Below, piece by piece: positions 39,369-48,316 of a stretch of 64,000 bases of DNA (position 1 is its first letter; the number at the start of each line of letters is the position of its first letter). Origin of the DNA: Nocardia brevicatena NBRC 12119 (lineage in GTDB: Bacteria > Actinomycetota > Actinomycetes > Mycobacteriales > Mycobacteriaceae); the NCBI RefSeq assembly GCF_000308495.1, contig NZ_BAFU01000072.1:62001-126000 (forward strand), given 5' to 3'. The translations under genes and the position numbers were made by a program. A model generated the notes under the pieces. It searched no databases, was not told the origin of the DNA, and was given only the letters and a program-made list of their open reading frames with translations.

Positions 39369-40096
39369 TATCGGGCCCCCGTCCGATCCAGGGTTCGGTA
39401 GCTCTGTTCGACCGCGTCCGGGCGGCGCAGATACAGCGGGACCAGGGGCTCGGGTGTCGCGTGCGCCGTGATCGCGGAGGCGGCGACCCGCACCAGACCA
39501 GCCGGTGAGGGCGTCTCCACCGGCAGCACGGGCAGGTCGAACAGGTCGACATGGGAGGCCGAGCCGGCGATGATGTTCGCCTCGCCGATGGCCGACCCGG
39601 CGGGTTTGCCCACCTGCGGTCCCGCCACCCGGCGGGTGCCACGGTCGCGGTAGCGCGCCGAGTAGACCTCGCGCCGCCGGGCATCGGTCACCACCAGCAG
39701 TTCGGCGTCCGGCGTCAGGTCCGGGGCACAGTCGGCGGCGATCCCGTCCAGACTGCACACGCCGTAGACCGGGATGCCCAGGGCGTCGCCGAATGCCGCC
39801 GCTGTGGCCATTCCCACTCGCAGCCCGGTGAAAGGTCCGGGTCCGACACCGACCACGATCGCCGCGATATCGGTGCGGGCACGGTCGGCTTCGGCGAGAC
39901 ATTCGAGGATCTGCGGGGTGAGGACCTCCGCATGGGCGCGGGCGTCTACATGCACTCGAGCGGCGATGGTGCGCGGACCGGCGGAGACCGAGGTATCCGA
40001 CGATTCACGGGTTTTTGCACCGGTCGCCGCCTGCCCCAACTCCACCAGGCCGGCCGTCACGGCGGGTGTCGCGGTGTCGAGGGCTAGTACGAGCAT
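39368..40096 (-). CDS. tsaB: tRNA threonylcarbamoyladenosine biosynthesis protein TsaB
   Basis: 242 residues from ATG 40096 (MLVLALDTATPAVTAGLVE). The ASKHA fold paralogue that scaffolds TsaD and TsaE; GVGPGPFTGLRVGMATAAAFGDALGIPVYGVCSLD is the diagnostic stretch. Variable insert after residue 25. Upstream of rimI with a 1-nt overlap, and 138 bp downstream of tsaE. Confidence 0.94.
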   Translation of the reverse strand: MLVLALDTATPAVTAGLVELGQAATGAKTRESSDTSVSAGPRTIAARVHVDARAHAEVLTPQILECLAEADRARTDIAAIVVGVGPGPFTGLRVGMATAAAFGDALGIPVYGVCSLDGIAADCAPDLTPDAELLVVTDARRREVYSARYRDRGTRRVAGPQVGKPAGSAIGEANIIAGSASHVDLFDLPVLPVETPSPAGLVRVAASAITAHATPEPLVPLYLRRPDAVEQSYRTLDRTGAR

Positions 40097-40234
40097 GATT
40101 CGGTCAACGATACCGGTTCGACCACCGTGCACCGTGGGCAGCTCCCGGTGGGCATCGGCCCGTTCCGCGCTCGACCCGGCCCTGAAGGACCCGCGCTACT
40201 CTTCCCGGTCACGGCCGAGCCACGGGCACGGATC
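40097..40234. other. Short intergenic gap between tsaE and tsaB
   Basis: 138 bp in an otherwise overlapping operon. The frame of tsaB stays open for a further 12 codons upstream but lacks a better start. No terminator hairpin was identified. Confidence 0.4.
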
Positions 40235-40741
40235 TCAGGGCTGTGTTCCCTCCACCCATTCCCACGTGGCGGTGCGCACCTCGGAATCCGGTTCGCGCGA
40301 CAGCCGCACCAGCAGATGGCGCTCGGCCAGGTGTTCGACGACGCCGCTGCCCCATTCCACCACGACCACCGCGTCGTGCAGGTCGGTATCCAGGTCGAGG
40401 GCATCCAGTTCGTCCAGGCCCCCACCGAGCCGGTAGGCGTCGACGTGTACCAGCGGGACCGGCGGGCCATCCGGGCGCGCCCCGGCCCGATGCCGGCGGG
40501 CGATGATGAAGGTCGGCGAACTGACCCGGCCCTCGACACCCAGTCCCGCCGCGATACCGCGGGCCAACGCGGTTTTGCCCGCGCCGAGCGGACCGTCCAG
40601 CACCACCAGGTCACCGGCGCGTAGCCCGCTCGCCAGCTGCCGTCCGAGCGCCTCGGTATCGGCGACCGTGGGCAGCGTGCGTTCCTGCCGTCGGACAGGC
40701 ATACCCTCCGGCCGCGCCCGCTGTCCGGAGCGGTCAGCCAT
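40235..40741 (-). CDS. tsaE: tRNA threonylcarbamoyladenosine biosynthesis ATPase TsaE
   Basis: 168 residues from ATG 40741, overlapping the upstream hydrolase gene by 8 nt. Walker A in VVLDGPLGAGKTALARGIAAGLG, then SSPTFIIARRH, VHVDAYRLGG and the acidic VVVVEWGSGVVEHL, all family markers. ATP hydrolysis by TsaE resets the TsaBD complex. ATG 40702 is an alternative start, but mycobacterial homologues also have an N-terminal extension. Confidence 0.93.
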   Translation of the reverse strand: MADRSGQRARPEGMPVRRQERTLPTVADTEALGRQLASGLRAGDLVVLDGPLGAGKTALARGIAAGLGVEGRVSSPTFIIARRHRAGARPDGPPVPLVHVDAYRLGGGLDELDALDLDTDLHDAVVVVEWGSGVVEHLAERHLLVRLSREPDSEVRTATWEWVEGTQP

Positions 40742-41813
40742 CGCCCACCGCCCGCGCGTCGCTTTCGTCGACCACTCCCGCCCGGACCAGCAGCCGGTCC
40801 AGTGCGGCGTCGACGATCTCCGGATACTGCAGCTGCGGCATATGCGCGGCATCGGGAACCCGTACCAGTTCACAGTCGGGTAGTTCCCGGGCCAGGGTGC
40901 GCGAATTGCGGAAGGGTATCACCAGGTCCCGGGCGCCACCGACCACCAGCACCGGCAACCGCATCAGCACCGGCAACGCCGCCGATTCGTCGTGCAATTC
41001 CAACGCCTTCAGGAATTTCACGATGGTTTCCACCGAGATGCGGTCGATCATCATCGTGGTGAACCGGGACAGGGTCGGGCTCACCGGACCGTGGAACGAG
41101 CTCACGTGCAGGATCGGTGTGATCACATGCCGGGCGGTGGCCCGCCCCGCCTGCACCAGCGCGGGGGCGACGCGCACGGCCACCTGGAATCCGTCGAGCG
41201 CCGGGTGGCGCAGCAGCTGCCCGATTCCCGACGAGGTCACCTCCGTCGCGGTGGTGCACAGTAGCGCCACCCCGCGCACCCGGGCGGCGAACAACCGGGG
41301 CGCGCGTGCCGCCGCGGCGAGTATGGCCATCCCGCCCAGGGAATGCCCGACCAGGATCAGCGGGCCGCGCGGCGCCAGCGCGTCGATGACGGTGAGCAGG
41401 TCGTCGCCGAGTTGGGTGACGGTGCAGCGCTCGGTCTCCGGGGTACCGGAACGACCGTGTCCGCGCAGGTCGAACAGCACCAGTCGCAACCGGGAACCCC
41501 AGCGCCGCGCCAGGTGTCGGCGTTGGAAATGGAAAGATTCCATACTGTTGCAGAAACCGTGCACGAAAACCACGGTGGCCGGTGCGTCGCCGGGACCCCA
41601 CTCCCGGGTGGCCAGGCAGACACCGTCGTCGGCGATCACCTCACCGGGGCGGTCGGAGTCGATCAGTCCGAAGTTCTCGTCACGGTATTCGTCCCGGACC
41701 GGGGGCCACAGCACCCGGGAGCCGGCGCGCCGCAGGGCATGTATCCCGGCGAGAGCGCTCACGGTGCCCACGGTGGCCAGTCCCCCGCGCAGCAGGGCGG
41801 CCCAGGGTTTCAC
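40734..41813 (-). CDS. Alpha/beta hydrolase inserted in the alr-tsaE operon
   Basis: 359 residues from GTG 41813, overlapping the alr stop by 4 nt (GTGA) and tsaE by 8 nt. An N-terminal hydrophobic segment ([18 protein letters not shown]) may anchor it. The hydrolase core is catalytically complete: oxyanion [13 protein letters not shown], elbow [13 protein letters not shown], acid in [14 protein letters not shown], His in [12 protein letters not shown]. The substrate is unknown. It is the one alpha/beta-fold protein here with an intact triad. Confidence 0.88.
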   Translation of the reverse strand: MKPWAALLRGGLATVGTVSALAGIHALRRAGSRVLWPPVRDEYRDENFGLIDSDRPGEVIADDGVCLATREWGPGDAPATVVFVHGFCNSMESFHFQRRHLARRWGSRLRLVLFDLRGHGRSGTPETERCTVTQLGDDLLTVIDALAPRGPLILVGHSLGGMAILAAAARAPRLFAARVRGVALLCTTATEVTSSGIGQLLRHPALDGFQVAVRVAPALVQAGRATARHVITPILHVSSFHGPVSPTLSRFTTMMIDRISVETIVKFLKALELHDESAALPVLMRLPVLVVGGARDLVIPFRNSRTLARELPDCELVRVPDAAHMPQLQYPEIVDAALDRLLVRAGVVDESDARAVGDG

Positions 41814-42958
41814 CGACCACCGCCTCGATAACCGCGCATCACCCGGCCGCGTGGCGCGCAAACGATCTCGTAGTGGATGGTGTCGAGCAGATCCGCCCAA
41901 TCCTGGGCGCGCGGTTCTCCCGCGGCGCCGGAACCGAACAGGGTCGCGGTATCCCCCTCGACGACACCGGCGGCATTGTCGCCGAGGTCGACCACCAGCT
42001 GATCCATACACACCCGCCCGACATTAGGCCGGCGCGCGCCGCCCAGCCACACCTGCATCCTCCCGCCCAGGGGGCGGAAGACCCCGTCGGCGTACCCGGC
42101 GGGGATCAGCGCGATGGTTGTATCCGCGGGGGCGATCCATTCGTGTCCGTAGGAGACGCCCTCACCGGCGGGGACCCGCTTGACCAGGGCGACCTCGGCC
42201 TGGAACGTCATGGCCGGAACCAGACCGAATTCCCCGCTATCGGGTACCGGGGTGAGCCCGTATACCGCGATACCGGGACGGACCATATCGAAGGCCAGGT
42301 CCGGTCGGGTGAGGGTGGCGGCCGAGTTCGCCAGATGCACCAGCTCCGGCTCCAGCCGGTGCTCCTTGGCGGCGGCAATGGCTTCCAGGAACCGGTCGCG
42401 CTGCATATCGATGACCGGGTGGTGTGGCCGGTCGGCGTGGGCTAGGTGGGAGAAGATGGCCCGGAAGCGGACCGCCTGCTCGTCGACCAGTTTCCGCAGC
42501 ATCGTGAGCACCGCCGGGTATTCGACCGCGGACGCTCCGTTGCGGTTCAGCCCGGTGTCCACCTTGAGCGTGACCGTGGCCGGGCGGCCGAGCCGGCGTG
42601 CCGCCGCCGCGACCGCCGCCAACTGCCGCTGCGAGGACACCGCGATCTCGATATCGGCGGCGATGGCGGACGTGTAGTCCGCGTCGGCCACATTGAGCCA
42701 GCACAGGACGGGCGCGGTGATCCCCGCCCGCCGCAGCTGCAGTGCCTCCTCCACCGTGGTGACACCGAGTTCGGCCGCGCCCGCCGCCAGGGCCGTACGC
42801 GCCACCTCGACCGCACCGTGGTTGTAACCATCGGCCTTCACCACAGCCATCACGGCGGCCCCATCCGCATACTCGCGCAGAATCCGCACGTTATGCGCGA
42901 TGGCATCCAGATCGACGATCGTCTCCACTTGCGCGTTCACGTCTGCCGATCCTGCCAT
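41810..42958 (-). CDS. alr: Alanine racemase
   Basis: 382 residues from ATG 42958; a GTG 6 nt upstream and a GTG at 42940 are alternatives. PLP lysine K41 in [16 protein letters not shown]; the other-face catalytic Tyr lies in [22 protein letters not shown] and [11 protein letters not shown] are family motifs. It provides D-alanine for peptidoglycan. First gene of alr-hydrolase-tsaE, then tsaB-rimI-tsaD. Confidence 0.95.
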   Translation of the reverse strand: MAGSADVNAQVETIVDLDAIAHNVRILREYADGAAVMAVVKADGYNHGAVEVARTALAAGAAELGVTTVEEALQLRRAGITAPVLCWLNVADADYTSAIAADIEIAVSSQRQLAAVAAAARRLGRPATVTLKVDTGLNRNGASAVEYPAVLTMLRKLVDEQAVRFRAIFSHLAHADRPHHPVIDMQRDRFLEAIAAAKEHRLEPELVHLANSAATLTRPDLAFDMVRPGIAVYGLTPVPDSGEFGLVPAMTFQAEVALVKRVPAGEGVSYGHEWIAPADTTIALIPAGYADGVFRPLGGRMQVWLGGARRPNVGRVCMDQLVVDLGDNAAGVVEGDTATLFGSGAAGEPRAQDWADLLDTIHYEIVCAPRGRVMRGYRGGGR

Positions 42959-43060
42959 CCCCACCGAACCGCGCGGTGTGCGCCACCCATCGATTCGGGT
43001 ACACGGCCTCCCGGCCGCACGGAGCCGAAGCGGCGCCGGTGGCCGGGAGGCCGTCGGAGA

Positions 43061-44509
43061 CTAGGAAACGGGACGCAGCGCACGCAGCGTGCGGACGGCG
43101 TCGGGCAGATGCCGCAGCAGTGGTGTGGCGGAGATACCGGCGGCATCGGGATGGCCGGAATGCGCGGCGAGGTTGGCGGCCAGGGCATGGGCGCGGGCGG
43201 CGGCGGCCGCGGACCAGGCCTGCTCGCCGCCGGCGGCGAGCAGGGCGCCGATCACCCCGGACAGGACATCGCCGGCCCCTGCGGTGGCGGCCCAGGAACC
43301 ACCCGCCTCGTTCACCAGGACGGGACCGCCACCGGGTGCGGCGACCAGGGTGGCACGACCCTTCAACAGCACGGTGACCTGCCATTCCTCGGCGAGTGCG
43401 CGGACGGCGGCGACCCGGTCGGGGCCCGGCTGCCGGCCGGTCAGCCGCGCGAACTCGCCGGCGTGCGGGGTCAGCACCGTGACGGCGGAGCGCCGGCGCG
43501 CCAGATCGGGTTCGGCGGCGAGCAGGGTCAGACCATCGGCGTCCACCACCACCGGCAGATCGGTGGCGAGCAGTTCGGCCAGCCGATCACGTGCCCGCCG
43601 ATCGGTGCCCGCCCCAGGTCCGAAAACCCACGATTGCACGCGTCCGGTCTCCGCGGGCTCCCGTGCGGCAACGACCTCCGGGTAGTGGTCGACCACCTCG
43701 GCCGCGGCCGTTCCGGCGTAGCGGACCATTCCCGAGGTGGCGGCGACCGCGCCCCCGGCGCACAGCACCGCCGCGCCCGGGTAGGTCGCGCTGCCTGCGC
43801 AGATACCGGTGACACCCTGGGTGTATTTATCGTCGGCGGGCCCCGGCACCGGCCACCGGGCACCGATATCCACGGGTGCCGGCGCCACCAGATTCGGCCG
43901 GGGCAGCCGTAAACCTATGGGCACCAGTTCGATTCGTCCGCACCACGGCGCGGCCAGGGCATGCACCGGTTTATGGGCTCCGAAGGTGACGGTGACCGCC
44001 GCCCGTACCGCCGGTCCGGTGACCGCGCCGGTGTCCGGGTCCACACCGCTGGGCAGATCCACCGCGACAATCGGAGCGTCCAGTCCGGCAACGATTTCCG
44101 CGGCCCGCGGCCGCAACGGCCCCTTACCGGAGATACCGACAATGCCGTCTAGCACCAGATCGGCGGCGCCGACCTCGTCGACGATCCGACCGCCGGTCCT
44201 CTGTAGCGCCGCAAGCCCTTCCGGGTGTGCCCGGTCCGGGCTCAGCAGCACGGCCGTCACCGCCACCCCGCGTCGGCGCAGAAACGAACCGGCCCACAGC
44301 GTGTCGCCGCCGTTGTCACCCGAACCGACCAGCAGTGCCACCGACCGCCCCGCGATACCGCCGGTACGGGCCCGCAGTTCCGCGGCCACCACACCGGCCA
44401 GCCCGTAGGCCGCGCGACGCATCGGCACCCCGGCGGCCACGCGGGTGAACAGCTCGGCTTCGGCCGCTCGCACCTCGTCGACGGTGAAGTATCCGCGCCC
44501 ACCGGCCAT
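43061..44509 (-). CDS. nnr: Bifunctional NAD(P)H-hydrate epimerase / ADP-dependent dehydratase
   Basis: 482 residues from ATG 44509 behind GGAGGTG. The N-terminal epimerase (YjeF_N, about 1-215) has LLVGSGDNGGDTLWAGSFLRRRG and VDLPSGVDPDTG. The C-terminal ribokinase-like dehydratase (about 220-482) has VVDADGLTLL, TPHAGEFARLTG, LLKGRATLV and AGAGDVLSGVIGALLAAG. Together they repair hydrated NADH and NADPH. It corresponds to the nnr gene between alr and glmS in mycobacteria. Confidence 0.95.
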   Translation of the reverse strand: MAGGRGYFTVDEVRAAEAELFTRVAAGVPMRRAAYGLAGVVAAELRARTGGIAGRSVALLVGSGDNGGDTLWAGSFLRRRGVAVTAVLLSPDRAHPEGLAALQRTGGRIVDEVGAADLVLDGIVGISGKGPLRPRAAEIVAGLDAPIVAVDLPSGVDPDTGAVTGPAVRAAVTVTFGAHKPVHALAAPWCGRIELVPIGLRLPRPNLVAPAPVDIGARWPVPGPADDKYTQGVTGICAGSATYPGAAVLCAGGAVAATSGMVRYAGTAAAEVVDHYPEVVAAREPAETGRVQSWVFGPGAGTDRRARDRLAELLATDLPVVVDADGLTLLAAEPDLARRRSAVTVLTPHAGEFARLTGRQPGPDRVAAVRALAEEWQVTVLLKGRATLVAAPGGGPVLVNEAGGSWAATAGAGDVLSGVIGALLAAGGEQAWSAAAAARAHALAANLAAHSGHPDAAGISATPLLRHLPDAVRTLRALRPVS

Positions 44510-44565
44510 GCACACACCTCCGTTGTTCGTCGGGCGGTACCGCGAGCAGACTACGCTTGGCCGTC

Positions 44566-44982
44566 ATGTTCCTGCGCCATCGAACCGTCTCCATTCCGAT
44601 CATCGGCCTGGCCCTGATCGCGGCGCTGCTGTCCGGGTGCGGTTCCGCGGAGACGCCTTCGCCCGCCGGCGCCTCGCAGACCGAGGCGCCGGGGTCGACG
44701 CGAACCGACCGGGACGACAGCGCGGGCACCACGGTCACCGTCCAGGTTTCCGATATGAGCTTCGCTCCCGCCGAGCTGACCTTGGCCGTGGGTGACACCG
44801 TCATCTGGCAGTTCGATGACAGCGCACCACACGGCGTCCAGGGCATCGGCGACAAGGCGATGGGAATCAACAGCCCGTTGTTCGAAAAGGGTGAGTGGAG
44901 TTACACCTTCACCGCCCCGGGCAGGTACCGCTATCTGTGTCCGATTCACCCCGATATGCAGGGAACCGTCACCGTCGAGTAA
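44566..44982 (+). CDS. Cupredoxin (plastocyanin-like) lipoprotein
   Basis: 138 residues from ATG 44566; a TTG 9 nt upstream is in frame. Lipobox LLSGC, then a Ser/Thr/Pro linker and a single cupredoxin domain (TVTVQVSDMSFAPAELTLAVGDTVIWQFDD). Type 1 copper ligands are visible: His in SAPHGVQG, Cys, His and Met in YLCPIHPDMQG. Likely a surface copper or electron-transfer protein. Divergent from nnr with 56 bp between and little leader. Confidence 0.88.
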   Translation: MFLRHRTVSIPIIGLALIAALLSGCGSAETPSPAGASQTEAPGSTRTDRDDSAGTTVTVQVSDMSFAPAELTLAVGDTVIWQFDDSAPHGVQGIGDKAMGINSPLFEKGEWSYTFTAPGRYRYLCPIHPDMQGTVTVE

Positions 44983-45000
44983 GCGATCACCGCGCCGGAT

Positions 45001-45032
45001 CGCGCCGGCCGGTATGCGCGCACCCCGGCGCG
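45001..45032. terminator. Possible bidirectional terminator between the cupredoxin gene and glmS
   Basis: Inverted repeat CGCGCCGG / CCGGCGCG, 8 bp with a 16-nt loop, between convergent genes. No T tract. Confidence 0.35.
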
Positions 45033-45056
45033 CTCGGCCACCGACGACAGCGCTCG

Positions 45057-46940
45057 CTACTCGACCGTGACCGACTTGGCCAGGTTGCGCGGTTTGTCCA
45101 CGTCGTAGCCGCGGGCCTGGGCCACCTCGGCCGCGAAGATCTGCAGCGGCACCGTCGACAACAGCGGCTGGAACAGGGTCGGCGCGGACGGAATCTCGAT
45201 CAGGTCGTCGGCGAACGGGCGAACCGTCTCGTCGCCCTCCTCGGCGATCACGATGGTGCGCGCACCGCGGGCCTGGATCTCACGGATATTGCTGAGCAGC
45301 TTCGAGTGCAACACCGCGCGCCCCTTCGGCGAGGGCATTACCACGATCACCGGCAACCCCTCCTCGATCAGCGCGATCGGGCCGTGTTTGAGCTCACCGG
45401 CGGCGAACCCCTCCGCGTGCATATACGCCAGCTCCTTGAGCTTGAGCGCACCCTCGAGCGCCACCGGATACCCCACATGGCGGCCGAGGAACAGCACCGT
45501 CGACGCCTGGGCCAGTTGCCGGGCCACGGCCCGCACCTGCGGCGCCGTCTCCAGCACCCGGCCCACCAGTTTCGGCATCGCCTCGAGTTCGCCGAACTCG
45601 CGCGCCACCTCGTCCGGGTACTTGGTGCCGCGCGCCTGCGCCAGCGCCAGGCCCACCAAATAGTTCGCGGTCACCTGCGCCAGGAACGCCTTGGTGGAGG
45701 CGACACCGATCTCCGGCCCGGCCCGGGTGTAGAGGACGGCGTCGGATTCGCGGGGAATCTGGGCACCGTTGGTATTGCAGATCGCCAGCACCCGCGCCTT
45801 CTGCGTCTTGGCGTGGCGGACCGCCTCGAGGGTGTCGGCGGTCTCACCCGACTGGGAGACGGCGACCACCAGCGTGGAGCGGTCCAGCACCGGGTCGCGG
45901 TAGCGGAACTCGCTGGCCAACTCCACCTCGACCGGCAGTCGGGTCCAGTGTTCGATGGCGTATTTGGCCAACAGCCCGGAGTGGTAGGCGCTGCCGCAGG
46001 CCACGACGAACACCTTGTCCACATCGCGCAGTTCCTGGTCGGACAGTCGCTGTTCGTCCAGCATGATCCGGCCGGAACCGCCGGGGCTCTGATCGAAATG
46101 CCCGATCAGGGTGTCGGCGACGGCCGCGGGCTGCTCTTCGATCTCCTTGAGCATGAAATAGTCGTGGCCGCCCTTCTCGGCGGCGGCGAGATCCCAGTCG
46201 ATGGTGAACGGCCGGATCTGCACCCCGTCGGCGGCGCCGGTGAAATCCACGACCCGGTAGTCGTTCGCGGTGATCACCACCGCCTGGTCCTGCCCTAGTT
46301 CGACGGCCTCGCGGGTGTGCTCGATGAAGGCCGTCACATCGGAGGCCACGAACATCTCGCCCTCGCCGACACCCACCACCAACGGGGTGGAACGGCGGGC
46401 GGCGATGATCATGTCCGGGTGGTCGGCGTGCGCGAAGACCAGCGTAAACGCGCCTTCCAATCGCCGCAGCACGGCCAGTGCGCTGGCCTCGAAAACACCG
46501 GCGGTCGGCCCCGCGGCGTACGCGCGGGCCATCAGGTGCACGGCGACCTCGGTATCGGTGTCGCTGCGCAGTTCGATCCCGGCGTCCTCCAGTTCCCGGC
46601 GCAGCGGGGCGAAGTTCTCGATGATGCCGTTGTGCACCACCGCCACCGTGCCGCTCAGGTCCTGGTGGGGATGCGCGTTGCGATCCGTCGGCGCCCCGTG
46701 GGTGGCCCAGCGGGTGTGCCCCATACCGGTGGTCCCGGCGCAACGCCCGGGCTCCGATCCGTTCAGTTCCGCTTCCAGATTCGCCAGCCGACCGGCGCGC
46801 TTCTCCACCGCGATGCCACCGGCACCGTCGAGAATCGCCACACCGGCGGAGTCGTAGCCGCGGTACTCCATGCGGCGCAAGGCGGCGACAACGACGCTCA
46901 AAGCGTCCCGGTACCCGACGTACCCCACGATTCCGCACAT
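45057..46940 (-). CDS. glmS: Glutamine--fructose-6-phosphate aminotransferase (isomerising)
   Basis: 627 residues. It makes glucosamine-6-phosphate, feeding UDP-GlcNAc and, in this group, mycothiol. Class II amidotransferase domain with nucleophile Cys2 (MCGIVGYVGYRDAL, HTRWATHGAP). Two SIS domains follow (FVVACGSAYHSG...SQSGETADTLEAVR; FLGRHVGYPVALEGALKLKEL), and the end is DKPRNLAKSVTVE. No glmS ribozyme-like leader is seen in the 36 bp before the divergent gene. Confidence 0.97.
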   Translation of the reverse strand: MCGIVGYVGYRDALSVVVAALRRMEYRGYDSAGVAILDGAGGIAVEKRAGRLANLEAELNGSEPGRCAGTTGMGHTRWATHGAPTDRNAHPHQDLSGTVAVVHNGIIENFAPLRRELEDAGIELRSDTDTEVAVHLMARAYAAGPTAGVFEASALAVLRRLEGAFTLVFAHADHPDMIIAARRSTPLVVGVGEGEMFVASDVTAFIEHTREAVELGQDQAVVITANDYRVVDFTGAADGVQIRPFTIDWDLAAAEKGGHDYFMLKEIEEQPAAVADTLIGHFDQSPGGSGRIMLDEQRLSDQELRDVDKVFVVACGSAYHSGLLAKYAIEHWTRLPVEVELASEFRYRDPVLDRSTLVVAVSQSGETADTLEAVRHAKTQKARVLAICNTNGAQIPRESDAVLYTRAGPEIGVASTKAFLAQVTANYLVGLALAQARGTKYPDEVAREFGELEAMPKLVGRVLETAPQVRAVARQLAQASTVLFLGRHVGYPVALEGALKLKELAYMHAEGFAAGELKHGPIALIEEGLPVIVVMPSPKGRAVLHSKLLSNIREIQARGARTIVIAEEGDETVRPFADDLIEIPSAPTLFQPLLSTVPLQIFAAEVAQARGYDVDKPRNLAKSVTVE

Positions 46941-46976
46941 GGCTCACCAGAGTACTTATCGGATAACGTTCACGTC

Positions 46977-47852
46977 GTGTCGGCGTCTGTGAAATCACTT
47001 CTGAGCACCCTGACGGTCCGCGGCCCGCACCGGGTGCTACGTGGCAACCTGGCCATCGCGGGCCAGCCCGGTGTCGTCTACACCCCGGAAACCGGTCGGG
47101 ACCTGCCCGCCGTCGCCTTCGGACACGGCTGGCTGACCGGTCCGAACAACTACCGGACCTTCCTCGAACACCTCGCCTCCTGGGGAATCGTCACCGCCGC
47201 ACCCGATACCGAACGCGGCCCGGTCCCATCCCACCGCGGCCTGGCCACCGACCTGCTCACCACACTCGATATCTGCACCGGCGTCCGGCTGGGTGACGGC
47301 ACCATCACCGTGCATCCGGAACGGCTGGCGCTGGCGGGACACGGCATGGGCGCCGGCGCCGCCGTCCTCGCCGCCGCGCAGCGGCGGGTGGCCGCGGTCG
47401 CCGCGCTGTTTCCGGCGCCGACCTCCCCCGCGGCGGAGTCCGTGTCCCCCGATATCGACACGCCCGCACTGATCGTCGCCGCTTCCGGCGATATCGACTC
47501 ACTCGGCTCCAATGCCGTTCCGCTGGCCTGTGCGTGGGGCGGCCCGTCGATCCTGCGCACTCTGGATCACGCGAGCCGCAACGGTCTCGTCGAGGGCCGC
47601 CGGATCCCGGCCGCGTTGGGCGGTGGCAAACACGAGGCCAAGATCACCCGACTGACCCGCGCCCTGCTCACCGGCTATCTCCTGCACACCCTGCTCGGCG
47701 ACAAAACCTATGCGCCGTTCACCGATCCCACCACCAAGATCACGCGCACACATGTCATCGATCCCGAGGTAGCGCTGGCGGACGCCGAGGAGGACAGGCA
47801 TCAGCCGCCGGCGGTGGTCCTCGCGCAACTTCTCAAGACACTCCGGAAATAG
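46977..47852 (+). CDS. Alpha/beta-hydrolase-fold protein with Gly at the nucleophile position
   Basis: 291 residues from GTG 46977 (VSASVKSLLSTLTVRGP); a GTG at 46989 is an alternative. Similar to dienelactone-hydrolase/chlorophyllase-like proteins: PAVAFGHGWLTGPNNYRTFLEHLASWGIVTAAPDT. The elbow reads LALAGHGMGAGAAVLAAA with G123 where the serine nucleophile normally sits (GHSMGG), so ordinary hydrolysis is unlikely. The fold appears intact to the end. Divergent from glmS, 36 bp apart; M. tuberculosis has a hypothetical protein (Rv3438, from memory) in this place. Confidence 0.8.
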   Translation: MSASVKSLLSTLTVRGPHRVLRGNLAIAGQPGVVYTPETGRDLPAVAFGHGWLTGPNNYRTFLEHLASWGIVTAAPDTERGPVPSHRGLATDLLTTLDICTGVRLGDGTITVHPERLALAGHGMGAGAAVLAAAQRRVAAVAALFPAPTSPAAESVSPDIDTPALIVAASGDIDSLGSNAVPLACAWGGPSILRTLDHASRNGLVEGRRIPAALGGGKHEAKITRLTRALLTGYLLHTLLGDKTYAPFTDPTTKITRTHVIDPEVALADAEEDRHQPPAVVLAQLLKTLRK

Positions 47853-47856
47853 CCGC

Positions 47857-48291
47857 TCACACCAGCCAGCTAGGACGGCGGTAGTATTCGGCCTCCTCAT
47901 CGCCGTCATCGTCGATGGGAGTGACGACGTCGTTCGCGCGACGGGCGGCGGCGGAACGGGCAATGGCCTCGCGCTGCTTGCGGGCCTCCTTGTCGGCCGG
48001 CCGCTGCGCCTCCCCACGGAGACGCACGGCCTGGGTTTCCCGGGGCTGCCGCTCCTCGGCGTCCCTGCGGTCCCGTTCGGCGCGACCTTGTTCGGCATCG
48101 GCCTGCCGCTGGGCGAGTATCCGTTCCTGCTCGGTCCAGAATTGGCGCATCTCGTGCGCCGACTGTTCGGTGAGCGCACGGCTGGTGGCCGCGATTCGCT
48201 GGTTCCAGTCGGCCATGTCCTCGCGCAGGCGGGCGAGTCGCCGGCGGGTCTCTTCACCCGCGCGCTCGATCTCGTCGCCGTAGTTCACCAT
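47857..48291 (-). CDS. Charged coiled-coil protein at the end of the T7SS-like cassette
   Basis: 144 residues from ATG 48291 with GAGGAGG upstream. Nearly all helix and highly charged, rich in Arg, Glu and Gln (EETRRRLARLREDMADWNQRIAATSRALTEQSAHEMRQFW). It ends in DDDGDEEAEYYRRPSWLV. No signal peptide or membrane segment. It is the last gene of the cassette, 25 nt after the large WSG-motif protein. It may be a chaperone-like or partner protein; no family recognised. Confidence 0.7.
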   Translation of the reverse strand: MVNYGDEIERAGEETRRRLARLREDMADWNQRIAATSRALTEQSAHEMRQFWTEQERILAQRQADAEQGRAERDRRDAEERQPRETQAVRLRGEAQRPADKEARKQREAIARSAAARRANDVVTPIDDDGDEEAEYYRRPSWLV

Positions 48292-48316
48292 GTCGATCCT
48301 CCTCGGGCCCCACCCA

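Noticed and set aside
42446-43912. 488-codon frame across alr and nnr on the plus strand
   Set aside because: It runs antisense through two well-supported enzymes and has no start signal or recognisable domain.
46941-46976. glmS ribozyme
   Set aside because: Only 36 bp separate glmS from the divergent gene and the glmS ribozyme is a Firmicute feature; nothing resembles it.
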